Part shown: one piece after another, positions 7,851 to 15,390 of the stretch
How the letters are laid out: each line of letters starts with the position of its first letter
Numbering within the stretch: the stretch's first letter is position 1
DNA from: Bizionia sp.
GTDB taxonomy: Bacteria; Bacteroidota; Bacteroidia; Flavobacteriales; Flavobacteriaceae
Reading direction: 5' to 3'
Assembly (NCBI GenBank): GCA_020631395.1
Contig: JAHDHI010000010.1
Coordinates: 1-64,000, forward strand
DNA length: 64,000 nucleotides
Position numbers and translations under genes: made by a program
The notes under the pieces: generated by a model
What the model saw: only the letters and a program-made list of their open reading frames with translations
The model's database searches: none
What the model was told of the DNA's origin: nothing

Positions 7851-10700
7851 ATGTCATACAAAAACCTAACTAACCATTGGTCGTTTTTTATATTCCTCAC
7901 CTCCATTCAAATAACTGCACAAATTCAGGTCAAACACTATACGACGACAGATGGCTTGCCACATGATTTTACATTTCAAATGCATCAGGATGATGATGGT
8001 TACTTATGGATAGGGACAGATGATGGTCTTGCCAAATTCAATGGAAATAGCTTTACCATTTTTGATCAAAGTGATGGTTTTAGATCCAACTTTGTCATCG
8101 ATATGAAAAAATATAGCAAGGACACTTTAGCTATTGCAGTTTGGAAAGGTGGATTGCATTTCATGAGGAAGGATTCCATTTTTACACCAGAAATAAAGAA
8201 CGACGAAGATTCTCGAATTGGAAATGCATATGTAATGGGAAAGGATATTTTCTCCACATCCCGCCTTTCTCACTATGTCTTATATGAGAAAACAAAAGGG
8301 GTTAAATTCAATAAAAGGGAACTCTACTTGTATGTAGATGACCAAGACCGACCTTCTTTTACAAAAACCGACAATGCAACCTCAACCTATAGTGCTACTA
8401 CAATGGTGGACAACAATCTCTATTTCCATAGAGAAAGCTATGTCCAGTCATTGCCAAAACGGTTAAAAGGCATATACAAATATGAACCTAAAAAAAAATT
8501 AACGCTGGTTTTCCCTTTTTTGAAAGACCTCTATGTAAATAGTTTTGGTAAATATGGCAACAATTCCTATTACGCCACCGTGAAAGATACTTTTTACATA
8601 TTCGATGAAAACCACATTATTAAAACTATAAAACATGACTTTGACCGAAATACAATTCGGAAATATGCCAAAACGAAACATTTTGAGGTCTTCGTCGTAA
8701 ACGACAACAATTCCGGAGACGATTACATATACGCATATGACAAAAAAAACAAAAGATGGGACAATCTTTCTGAAACCATAGACACCTCTTTCCTCGTAAG
8801 TGGCATTTTTGTGGACAAGGATGAAAACGTATGGATCACCTCCAGCGCAAATGGTCTATTAAAATTATCTCATAGTACCAAGATCATAAAGGAAACCCTA
8901 TTTGAATCGGATTATATCATGGATATCTCAATAGGCCAAGATGGCGCTCTTTTCTTTCTAAAAAGCAAGTGCATCTACGGATACGAAACAAAAACAAAAA
9001 AAACGGTTTCCAAATCACTTGATCTTCATTTGTCCAAATTCCAGCAAAATTTCCTATCATCCAAAAACATCCCAATACCCCATCTTGAAGAGAGCTCGGA
9101 AAACCAAACGATATTGGGTCATAAGTTCTATAACCCCGATTCTTATGCCCTACAAGAAAAATCAAAGCTCAAACATTATCAAGACATCAAACCCCTAGCC
9201 AACGACACAACTATTGTAGGAGATGAACTATGGGCTGCCACCAACAAAGGGATTATTGTTTACGACCTTGGCTCTTTAAAGTACAAAAGAACAATAGACA
9301 TCAAATCCGACTTGACAAAAACATATGTCAAAGAAATACTGCATGTACCCAACCAAGGAACTTGGGCTGTTTCATCAAAAGGCATCTCTCTTGTAAGACA
9401 AAACGGTGACATTGTCCATTATGGAGAAAAGGATGGTTTGCTGTCTTCGAAAATAAATGCCATATTCAGTGATCATAGAGGCACTTTATGGCTTGCCACC
9501 CAAAAAGGTTTCTCTATCCTTAGGGAGGGAACTTTCTATAATTTTGGGGCCTCGGAAGGTTTCCGTTCCTCATTTGCATCCCAAATAATCGAAGATCACA
9601 ATCATCAAGTATGGATAGCTGGCAACAAAGGCGTCTCCCGAATTGACAATACCGTTCCCTTTGCTCCAACCACAGCTCCCAAACTTGTTATACGACAACA
9701 ACAAGACAACATTACAATAAACACCATAGACTACTCGGAAAAAAATGTAACTGTACAATATAAATCCGATTCCATGAAAAATTGGTTAACCATAGAATCG
9801 AGTAAGATGGACATAAGCAATTATGCTCCTGGCAATCACCAGTTACAGTTTAGAACCAAAAATGCAATAAGCAATTGGAACTACTCCAAAATTCACAAGT
9901 TTACCATTTCCAAAATATGGTATGAAAAGACATGGTTCATCATTTCCATATGCGTACTAGGAGCCTTCATGGCTACTTCATTGGTATACTTAAGGTTGGT
10001 ACAAGTATCCAAACGCAATACCAAATTGCGAAATACCATCAATAAACTAACCCTACTGGAAGGAGAATTAAGTACAGTTAGAGAGAACGTTGCTCAGGAT
10101 TTTCATGATGAGTTGGGAAACAAACTTGCAGGAATCACAATTTTATCAGATTTAATGATGGCAGACGAAAACTTGTGTCATTCAAAATCAATCCACATGG
10201 TCTCTCAAATTCAGAAAGATGCCAAGGACCTATACTTCGGCATTAAGGACTTTGTCTGGTCGATTGATTCAAAAAGTGACAACCTACAAGAACTATTGGT
10301 TTACCTCGTCGATTTCGGGGAAGAGCTATTTCGAAACAAAAACATTGTTTTCAAAACAAAGATAGATCTCCTAGAAAAAGACATCAAATTGCCTTATTAC
10401 TGGAGTAGACAACTATTGTTGTTGTTTAAAGAAGTGATGACAAATAGCTTGAAACATGCAAATGCATCGGCAGTCTCATTGGAACTCTCCATAATGGACA
10501 ATATCCTATCAATAAAATTTTCGGATGATGGAAAAGGATTTGAAATGGATAAGATAAAACGAAAGAACGGATTGTTGAACCTACAAAAAAGAGCTGACAA
10601 AATAAATGGTAGCCTTACGATTTCATCCAACAATGGAACCATTGTAGAATTTAAAGGTAAGTTAACACAAGAACTTTTTTTCTTCAGTAAATTCACATGA
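7851..10700 (+). CDS. Two-component regulator propeller sensor histidine kinase
   Basis: A 949-aa membrane kinase. A signal peptide (residues 1-24) is followed by a long periplasmic beta-propeller sensor with Reg_prop repeats such as DDDGYLWIGTDDGLAKFNG, DENVWITSSANGLLKL, HRGTLWLATQKGFSIL and HNHQVWIAGNKGVSRI, then a Y_Y_Y-like domain (residues about 620-680). One transmembrane helix spans about residues 694-716. The kinase part is HisKA_3 type with DFHDELGNKLAGIT (phospho-His about residue 751) and an HATPase domain (KEVMTNSLKHANA, FSDDGKGFE). HisKA_3 kinases partner with NarL/LuxR-type regulators, and one follows 65 bases downstream. In Bacteroidota such sensors often respond to extracellular glycans or envelope signals. 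The ligand is unknown. Confidence 0.88.
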   Translation: MSYKNLTNHWSFFIFLTSIQITAQIQVKHYTTTDGLPHDFTFQMHQDDDGYLWIGTDDGLAKFNGNSFTIFDQSDGFRSNFVIDMKKYSKDTLAIAVWKGGLHFMRKDSIFTPEIKNDEDSRIGNAYVMGKDIFSTSRLSHYVLYEKTKGVKFNKRELYLYVDDQDRPSFTKTDNATSTYSATTMVDNNLYFHRESYVQSLPKRLKGIYKYEPKKKLTLVFPFLKDLYVNSFGKYGNNSYYATVKDTFYIFDENHIIKTIKHDFDRNTIRKYAKTKHFEVFVVNDNNSGDDYIYAYDKKNKRWDNLSETIDTSFLVSGIFVDKDENVWITSSANGLLKLSHSTKIIKETLFESDYIMDISIGQDGALFFLKSKCIYGYETKTKKTVSKSLDLHLSKFQQNFLSSKNIPIPHLEESSENQTILGHKFYNPDSYALQEKSKLKHYQDIKPLANDTTIVGDELWAATNKGIIVYDLGSLKYKRTIDIKSDLTKTYVKEILHVPNQGTWAVSSKGISLVRQNGDIVHYGEKDGLLSSKINAIFSDHRGTLWLATQKGFSILREGTFYNFGASEGFRSSFASQIIEDHNHQVWIAGNKGVSRIDNTVPFAPTTAPKLVIRQQQDNITINTIDYSEKNVTVQYKSDSMKNWLTIESSKMDISNYAPGNHQLQFRTKNAISNWNYSKIHKFTISKIWYEKTWFIISICVLGAFMATSLVYLRLVQVSKRNTKLRNTINKLTLLEGELSTVRENVAQDFHDELGNKLAGITILSDLMMADENLCHSKSIHMVSQIQKDAKDLYFGIKDFVWSIDSKSDNLQELLVYLVDFGEELFRNKNIVFKTKIDLLEKDIKLPYYWSRQLLLLFKEVMTNSLKHANASAVSLELSIMDNILSIKFSDDGKGFEMDKIKRKNGLLNLQKRADKINGSLTISSNNGTIVEFKGKLTQELFFFSKFT

Positions 10701-10765
10701 AGACAACCAACAACATTCATATACAAACCCAATACCCCCTTTAATTACGGATTAAACCATAAGCT

Positions 10766-11395
10766 ATGAAAAAGATTATTATTATTGAAGATTATGACGT
10801 CATACTCCAATCATATAAAAAAATGATTAATGATTGCCCGGATTTCATCGTTGTTGGCGCATATCACAATTGTGAAGATGCATTGTTGGAGATACAAAAA
10901 AAGGCTCCAGATTATGTGATTACCGACATTACATTACCTGGTATGAATGGCATAGAAGGCATACGTCATATAAAATCAAAATTGCCAAAAGCATCTATCG
11001 TAGTTGTCACTGTGCATGAAAACTCACAATACGTTTTTGATGCCCTTTGCGCCGGTGCAATTGGATACCTTACCAAGAGTAGTGGCAAAGAAGAGCTTTT
11101 GGAATCTCTTTACCAGGCAAAAAAAGGAGGAGCCCCAATGAGCATTAACATTGCCCGTATGGTCGTAGAGTCCTTTCAAGAAAAAAAACTGAAAGAATTG
11201 TCTGCACGAGAAAACAATGTCATTACACTACTATCCGAAGGGAAAAGCTACGCTGTGATAGGAGAGGAGCTTAATGTAAGCTTGAATACCATAAAATACC
11301 ATATCCGAAACATTTACGAAAAACTCCATGTAAAGAACAAAGTCGAGGCCATTAAACTGTTCAAGAGCAAGACGCCTGTTACCTTTAGCAATTAA
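10766..11395 (+). CDS. NarL/LuxR-family response regulator
   Basis: A 209-aa regulator. The receiver domain has an acidic pair near the start (IIEDYD), phospho-acceptor Asp in VITDITLPGMNG (about residue 53) and Lys in YLTKSS. The C-terminal LuxR helix-turn-helix reads LSARENNVITLLSEGKSYAVIGEEL and continues through NTIKYHIRNIYEKL. It is the evident partner of the propeller kinase directly upstream, and the two probably form one operon. Target genes are not known; the motif shared by the upstream regions at 7769, 18211 and 19459 is one candidate set of sites. Confidence 0.9.
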   Translation: MKKIIIIEDYDVILQSYKKMINDCPDFIVVGAYHNCEDALLEIQKKAPDYVITDITLPGMNGIEGIRHIKSKLPKASIVVVTVHENSQYVFDALCAGAIGYLTKSSGKEELLESLYQAKKGGAPMSINIARMVVESFQEKKLKELSARENNVITLLSEGKSYAVIGEELNVSLNTIKYHIRNIYEKLHVKNKVEAIKLFKSKTPVTFSN

Positions 11396-11433
11396 ACAGA
11401 TGGGTTTTATTCATTCTTACATAAATACTTTGG

Positions 11434-11506
11434 GTGCCTTCGGGGATCGAGCTCATAAAAAACGGTGTTGCAGACCGTTGCCTTAACCAATTCAGCCATC
11501 TTGTCT
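11434..11506 (-). pseudogene. tRNA-Cys-like remnant
   Basis: On the minus strand the D-arm (GGCTGAATTGGTTAAGGC) and a perfect 5-bp anticodon stem, ACGGT/ACCGT, around loop CTGCAAC (anticodon GCA, Cys) are present. The T-arm is degraded (GCTCGATCCCC, with no pairing partner) and the acceptor strands do not pair. It is therefore a decayed tRNA or an unusual tRNA-like RNA. It follows two Ser tRNAs on the same strand. Confidence 0.5.
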
Positions 11507-11514
11507 TTTTTAGC

Positions 11515-11600
11515 GGAGAGTAAAGGAATCGAACCTTCACTGCTTTTACACAGACTTGTTTAGCAATCAAGCGTAACAAACCAACATTTACCTACTCTCC
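11515..11600 (-). tRNA. Divergent tRNA-Ser (anticodon GCU)
   Basis: An 86-base cloverleaf with acceptor GGAGAGT/ACTCTCC (7 bp), D-stem GTAA/TTAC with GG in the loop, anticodon loop TTGCTAA, a short variable arm CTGT/GCAG, and T-arm GAAGG-TTCGATT-CCTTT. Oddities are an A-A mismatch at the base of the anticodon loop (31-39), an AT-rich D-arm, and no encoded CCA. Ser identity follows from the GCT anticodon and the class II variable arm. It could be an accessory tRNA rather than the main Ser-GCU gene. Confidence 0.7.
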
Positions 11601-11606
11601 TCATTG

Positions 11607-11693
11607 CGGAAGAAGTGGGAATCGAACCCACACGAGCCATTAACTCCTAACAGTTTTCAAAACTGCGGCCACCGCCAATTGGCTTGTTCTTCC
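11607..11693 (-). tRNA. Divergent tRNA-Ser (anticodon UGA)
   Basis: An 87-base class II tRNA with acceptor GGAAGAA/TTCTTCC (7 bp), anticodon stem GCAGT/ACTGT with loop TTTGAAA (anticodon TGA), a long variable arm, and T-arm GTGGG-TTCGATT-CCCAC. The normally invariant T8 is replaced by C, and the D-stem is shifted (GCC/GGC after C-A-A). No CCA is encoded. Functional status is uncertain because of these departures. Confidence 0.72.
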
Positions 11694-11715
11694 CTATTAA
11701 ATGCAACCATAAAAA

Positions 11716-11738
11716 AAGGCACCTTGTTCAGGTGCCTT
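11716..11738 (-). terminator. Strong terminator after the 38-codon ORF
   Basis: Minus strand: AAGGCACCT - 5-base loop - AGGTGCCTT (9 bp perfect) followed by seven T. It lies 28 bases after the small ORF stop and 23 bases before the first Ser tRNA. Confidence 0.8.
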
Positions 11739-11765
11739 CGTATACTTAAATAGATTATTAAACAA

Positions 11766-11882
11766 TCATACGTTTAAAGCTAATTTAGTGTTACAGTTTA
11801 CACCTTTACCTTTAATCTGGCTATTTTCTTGTTGCGATTCTAAAAGTCGATCGAAAAAACTATGTAAACTACTCGGTGTCAT
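11766..11882 (-). CDS. Small ORF (38 aa) with its own promoter and terminator
   Basis: The encoded peptide runs from MTPSSLHSFFDRLLESQQEN to KGVNCNTKLALNV. It has one Cys, a predicted amphipathic helix near residues 6-18, and no signal peptide. It is flanked by a TAnnTTTG-like promoter about 62 bases upstream and a strong terminator 28 bases downstream, which argues that the region is transcribed as a short RNA. The RNA could instead be a non-coding or leader transcript. I do not recognise the peptide. Confidence 0.4.
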   Translation of the reverse strand: MTPSSLHSFFDRLLESQQENSQIKGKGVNCNTKLALNV

Positions 11883-11943
11883 TTTTAATGCTTTTTATAT
11901 TTATAATTAATACAGGTATTGTTTTTTTAATAACAACTGCGAC

Positions 11944-11975
11944 GCAAAGATGAAAACATTATTTGATAAAACAAA
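11944..11975 (-). promoter_or_regulatory. Bacteroidota-type promoter of the small transcript
   Basis: On the minus strand TTTG (11972-11975) and CATCTTTG (11944-11951) lie 20 bases apart, close to the TTTG-N(17-23)-TAnnTTTG consensus with one mismatch. A start of transcription around 11938 would precede the 38-codon ORF by about 55 bases. Confidence 0.5.
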
Positions 11976-12355
11976 CGAAATTTAAAATTAATTTACTGAT
12001 TATCAATTAGTTGAAATCAAAATTAAGCATAAGAATTCCTGTCCGCATTTATGCAGATCTCAAATATTTCGGCAATAACCTGTCTCTCAATTGCTTAATT
12101 CTCTATATTGTTTTTTAAATGCTACTATTCATTTACTACATTTTTTTTCATAAAAAAAGCGTTCAATTTCTTGGACGCTTGCTTGTATTGTTGTTTTCTT
12201 ATTTAATTTAACATAAATAGGGATCAAAAATAGATGCATATCGTTCTTTGCGATAGGATAGTTTACTTATTCTTCGATGATAACACTGGTCTTGCAGTGA
12301 ATTTGGCGATATATATTGTCTATTTGTAATCATTTGACACGTCAAATATATGGTA
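11976..12355. other. AT-rich intergenic stretch with one terminator
   Basis: This stretch lies between the small-transcript promoter and the DnaJ-domain gene. Apart from the minus-strand hairpin at 12157-12180 and a poor 36-codon ORF (12129-12239, minus) that runs through that hairpin, nothing is recognisable. About 175 bases separate the DnaJ-gene stop from the hairpin, so that gene may have a long 3' UTR or a small RNA may end here. Confidence 0.4.
12157..12180 (-). terminator. Minus-strand terminator
   Basis: AAGCGT / ACGCTT stem extended by three inner pairs after one mismatch, followed on the minus strand by seven T. It probably ends the DnaJ-gene transcript. Confidence 0.55.
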
Positions 12356-13177
12356 TTAGAATCCTCGTTCTTTTTGCAATTGCTCGTAAGCCTTTTGTAC
12401 TTGTTTAAACTTCTCTTCAGCTCCTTTTTTATGCTCTTCTCCTAAATGCTCCACCTTGTCTGGATGGTACTTTTTAGCCATCTTACGATAGGCTTTCTTT
12501 ATCTCGTCTGGTGTGGCTGATTTGGTAATCTCCAATATCTTATAAGCATTTTCACTGCTGTTGTAAAACATAGCCTTAATGCTTTCATAATCTCGAGAAC
12601 TGATTCCCAAATACCCAGCAATGGTGTATATCTGACGGATTTCGTCTTCGCTTACCATTTCATCTGCCTTGGCAATGCCAAACAGGAAATGCATCAATTG
12701 CAAACGAGAAGCGTGATCCATCATTTGTTTAATTTGCAAACAAACTTGACGTGTGGAGATATTGGTCTGTTCATTTATGCCTTTAAACAATCTAAAGGCT
12801 TTGTTTGCTCGTTCCTTCCCATACATATTGACAAATTGCCTGCGTACAAAGTCCAATTCCCGTTGGTCTTGTTTACCATCTGCCTTAATGACAATTGATG
12901 CCAATATAAGCAAACTCACTTCGAAATCCCCCGAACTGGTTTGCGAACGTCTTTGTGATTGCGATCTGGAATTAGATCCTGTGCCATAATTCGGGTCGTG
13001 CTGCTCATATCTGGGCCTTCTCCCTTGAGTCCTTGAATCTCCTTCTCCTAAAAACGGGTTTTTACCTCCCGAAGAAAAGGCATCTCCCAAACTACCCAAT
13101 GCCAAACCTATTATTGCTCCAATTGGACCTCCAAAAGACCACCCCAAAGTAGCCCCTATCCATTTTAATCCACTCAT
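12356..13177 (-). CDS. TerB-like/DnaJ-domain co-chaperone (DjlA-type)
   Basis: A 273-aa protein. The N-terminus (residues 1-35) is a glycine-rich hydrophobic stretch ([20 protein letters not shown]) that may insert into the membrane. A basic, Gln/Ser-rich linker follows. A TerB-like helical domain occupies about residues 85-200 ([34 protein letters not shown]), and a C-terminal J-domain has the essential HPD in [13 protein letters not shown]-domains stimulate DnaK ATPase; DjlA-type proteins combine TerB and J-domains at the membrane. It is monocistronic on the minus strand. Confidence 0.85.
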   Translation of the reverse strand: MSGLKWIGATLGWSFGGPIGAIIGLALGSLGDAFSSGGKNPFLGEGDSRTQGRRPRYEQHDPNYGTGSNSRSQSQRRSQTSSGDFEVSLLILASIVIKADGKQDQRELDFVRRQFVNMYGKERANKAFRLFKGINEQTNISTRQVCLQIKQMMDHASRLQLMHFLFGIAKADEMVSEDEIRQIYTIAGYLGISSRDYESIKAMFYNSSENAYKILEITKSATPDEIKKAYRKMAKKYHPDKVEHLGEEHKKGAEEKFKQVQKAYEQLQKERGF

Positions 13178-13385
13178 TCTTATAATTCTTTTATCGACTG
13201 TAAATATAATCTTTTGTTAGTTGTCGTTTTCATCTTTTTGTTACGGCTTGAAAAGTTTTACTTCAATTATTTTCATAACACTTTAATTTTACGGAAAGAC
13301 AAAAAAGGATTGTTCCATAGACTGACCTTATGACACCATAAATGTTATGAGAAGCAACTAAAACGACATTTGCACGGTTTTTGAT

Positions 13386-13393
13386 TAACTTTG
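13386..13393 (+). promoter_or_regulatory. TAnnTTTG promoter element of the bacilliredoxin gene
   Basis: TAACTTTG matches the Bacteroidota -7 consensus exactly. It lies 42 bases before the ATG at 13435. A TTTG at 13369 is too close to be a good -33 box. Confidence 0.55.
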
Positions 13394-13434
13394 TATTGTA
13401 TTTTAAATCATTAAACATAAAAAAACATAAAAAT

Positions 13435-13845
13435 ATGTATCCAGCAGAATTAGTAAAACCTATGCGTGAAGATTTGACAAAAGTAGGTTTCCAAGAATTA
13501 CAAACAGCAGAAGCTGTAGATACTGCTATTGCAAAAGAAGGAACGACATTGGTAGTCGTAAATTCTGTTTGCGGATGTGCAGCGGCCAATGCTAGACCTG
13601 GTGCCACAATGAGTATAAAAAATGTAAAACACCCAGATAACCTTGTAACAGTTTTTGCCGGAGTGGATAGAGAAGCAACGGACAAAGCGAGAGCACATAT
13701 GGTGCCCTTTCCTCCAAGCTCTCCAAGCATAGCATTGTTCAAAGATGGGGAATTGGTGCATATGCTAGAGCGTCATCACATTGAAGGTCGTCCTGCCGAA
13801 TTAATCGCAGAAAACCTGATAGATGCATACAATCAACATTGTTAG
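13435..13845 (+). CDS. BrxA/BrxB-family bacilliredoxin
   Basis: A 136-aa thioredoxin-fold protein of the YphP/YqiW family. The CGC active site appears in VVNSVCGCAAANARPG at about residues 43-46, and FKDGELVHMLERHHIEGR lies near the C-terminus. In Bacillus these enzymes remove bacillithiol from oxidised protein cysteines; in Bacteroidota the homologues are thought to act in thiol redox control. Start chosen at MYPAELVKP (13435), the family's usual N-terminus, rather than the in-frame upstream codon at 13381, which lies before the promoter. Two hairpins (13852-13867 and 13883-13909) follow the stop. Confidence 0.88.
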   Translation: MYPAELVKPMREDLTKVGFQELQTAEAVDTAIAKEGTTLVVVNSVCGCAAANARPGATMSIKNVKHPDNLVTVFAGVDREATDKARAHMVPFPPSSPSIALFKDGELVHMLERHHIEGRPAELIAENLIDAYNQHC

Positions 13846-13851
13846 CATATT

Positions 13852-13909
13852 CCCTCCAAAAGGAGGGCGTACTTTAAAAATTAAACCACTTCATTTTTTG
13901 TCGTGGTTT
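13852..13909 (+). terminator. Tandem hairpins after bacilliredoxin
   Basis: CCCTCC-AAAA-GGAGGG (13852-13867) is a compact GC hairpin. It is followed by AAACCAC / GTGGTTT (13883-13909) with seven T, a good rho-independent terminator. Confidence 0.7.
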
Positions 13910-13946
13910 TTTTATGCGTATTTTTGACATACATATAGTATGTTCT

Positions 13947-14684
13947 ATGATGATTAAATTATTAGCCTACCCACTATCCATCATATATTTCATATGCTTT
14001 GGTTTGACTCTTTTGGTATTTCATCCCATTCAATGGGTTTGTTTTAATGTCTTTGGTTACGAAGCACATAAAAAAAGTGTTGATGCACTTCAATTTTGCT
14101 TGATGCGTTGTCTCAATATTCTAGGAGCTAGATATACGTATACCAATCCTTATAACATTCCTACCAATCTACCAATCATCATTGTGGCCAATCATCAAAG
14201 CATGAGTGACATTCCCTCTTTGATATGGTTCTTTAGAAAGCATCATGTAAAATTCATAAGCAAGAAAGAACTGGGCAAAGGCATCCCCAGCGTTTCTTAC
14301 AATTTACGCCATGGAGGTTCTGCTTTGATAGATAGAAAAAACCCAAGGGAAGCCATATCCTCCATTAGAAAATTTGCAGATTACATAGAGAACACAAATC
14401 GAGCAGCTGTTATTTTTCCTGAAGGGACTAGAAGCAGAGATGGGGTTCCAAAGAAATTCCAAACCAAAGGATTGGAAACTCTCATAAAGCACATCCCAAA
14501 TGCATTGATTGTTCCTGTTTCCATTAACAACTCTTGGAAAACATTGATCTATGGAAAATTTCCCATGGGCCTTGGAGCACATATAAAATTTATGGTACAC
14601 AAGCCTCTAAAAGCTTCAGAACATGAAACCAAAGTCCTTTTGGAAACCATTGAAAAAACGATTAAACAGCATATAGAGATTTAA
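13947..14684 (+). CDS. 1-acyl-sn-glycerol-3-phosphate acyltransferase (PlsC family)
   Basis: About 245 aa. A hydrophobic N-terminal helix (LLAYPLSIIYFICFGLTLLVF) anchors it in the inner membrane. The catalytic HX4D motif appears in ANHQSMSDIPSL, with FISKKELGKGIP, the substrate motif FPEGTRSRDG and VPVSINNSW following. It transfers an acyl chain to lysophosphatidic acid in phospholipid synthesis. Start set at MMIKLLAYP (13947), because the ATG at 13914 lies on the T-run of the preceding terminator. The HD hydrolase gene starts 3 bases after its stop, so the two are cotranscribed. Confidence 0.87.
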   Translation: MMIKLLAYPLSIIYFICFGLTLLVFHPIQWVCFNVFGYEAHKKSVDALQFCLMRCLNILGARYTYTNPYNIPTNLPIIIVANHQSMSDIPSLIWFFRKHHVKFISKKELGKGIPSVSYNLRHGGSALIDRKNPREAISSIRKFADYIENTNRAAVIFPEGTRSRDGVPKKFQTKGLETLIKHIPNALIVPVSINNSWKTLIYGKFPMGLGAHIKFMVHKPLKASEHETKVLLETIEKTIKQHIEI

Positions 14685-14687
14685 ATT

Positions 14688-15341
14688 ATGGATACCGAGT
14701 TGTACATAGCACCCACAATGACCTTTGTGAAAGAACAGTTGAAAAATGCAGAAGGTGGCCACGATTGGTTTCACATTGAACGAGTATATAAAAACGCATT
14801 GCTCATTGCAAAAGATGAAGATGTCGACCAACTCGTCGTAGCTCTGGGAGCTTTGTTGCATGACATCGCAGACAGCAAATTCCATGATGGAGACGAAACA
14901 GTCGGACCGAGAATTGCTCGTGAATTCCTGTTTGGCATAAACGTGGATTCCGCAGTCATCGAACACGTAATACAAATTATTGAAAACATATCCTTTAAAG
15001 GGGGCAACGAAGCTCAGAAATTCAAATCTTCCGAACTAGACGTCGTACAAGATGCCGATCGTTTGGATGCATTGGGAGCCATTGGCATAGCCCGAACCTT
15101 TAATTATGGTGGTTTCAAGAACAGAACGCTTTACAACCCAGAGATCAAACCAAACTTGACCATGACCACTTCAGAATACAAAGCATCCAATGCTCCAACC
15201 ATAAACCATTTTTATGAAAAGCTATTGTTGCTAAAAGACAGGATGAATACACGAACCGGGGTGAAGATCGCCAATGACAGGCATAAATACATGATACTCT
15301 TCTTGAAACAGTTTTACGCCGAATGGAATGGTGAAAAATAA
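14688..15341 (+). CDS. HD-domain phosphohydrolase (YedJ-like)
   Basis: A 217-aa cytosolic HD hydrolase. The metal-binding residues appear in order: His in GHDWFHIERV (about 27), the HD pair in GALLHDIADSKFHDGD (about 65) and Asp in VQDADRLDALGAIGIARTF (about 125). YedJ-type members are metal-dependent phosphohydrolases of unsettled, possibly nucleotide, specificity. It is cotranscribed with the upstream acyltransferase gene and ends on a bidirectional terminator shared with the convergent unknown gene. Confidence 0.85.
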   Translation: MDTELYIAPTMTFVKEQLKNAEGGHDWFHIERVYKNALLIAKDEDVDQLVVALGALLHDIADSKFHDGDETVGPRIAREFLFGINVDSAVIEHVIQIIENISFKGGNEAQKFKSSELDVVQDADRLDALGAIGIARTFNYGGFKNRTLYNPEIKPNLTMTTSEYKASNAPTINHFYEKLLLLKDRMNTRTGVKIANDRHKYMILFLKQFYAEWNGEK

Positions 15342-15370
15342 AAAAGACTCGATGAGAATCGAGTCTTTTT
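15341..15370. terminator. Bidirectional terminator
   Basis: A 13-bp perfect stem, AAAAAGACTCGAT / ATCGAGTCTTTTT, with a 4-base loop and T-runs on both strands, between convergent genes. Confidence 0.85.
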
Positions 15371-15390
15371 TATTTAGTTTCTATATCGTT

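Noticed and set aside
11431-11741. A 10-base direct repeat (GGTGCCTTCG) at both ends of the tRNA cluster as attachment sites
   Set aside because: The copies at about 11432 and 11731 are short, the second is part of a terminator, and no integrase or phage gene is nearby.
12129-12239. A 36-codon ORF on the minus strand near the DnaJ gene
   Set aside because: It runs through the terminator hairpin at 12157-12180, has no promoter of its own, and its peptide looks random.
13263-13742. A 159-codon frame opposite the bacilliredoxin gene
   Set aside because: It is an antisense shadow of a well-supported gene; the bacilliredoxin motifs and promoter fix the coding strand.
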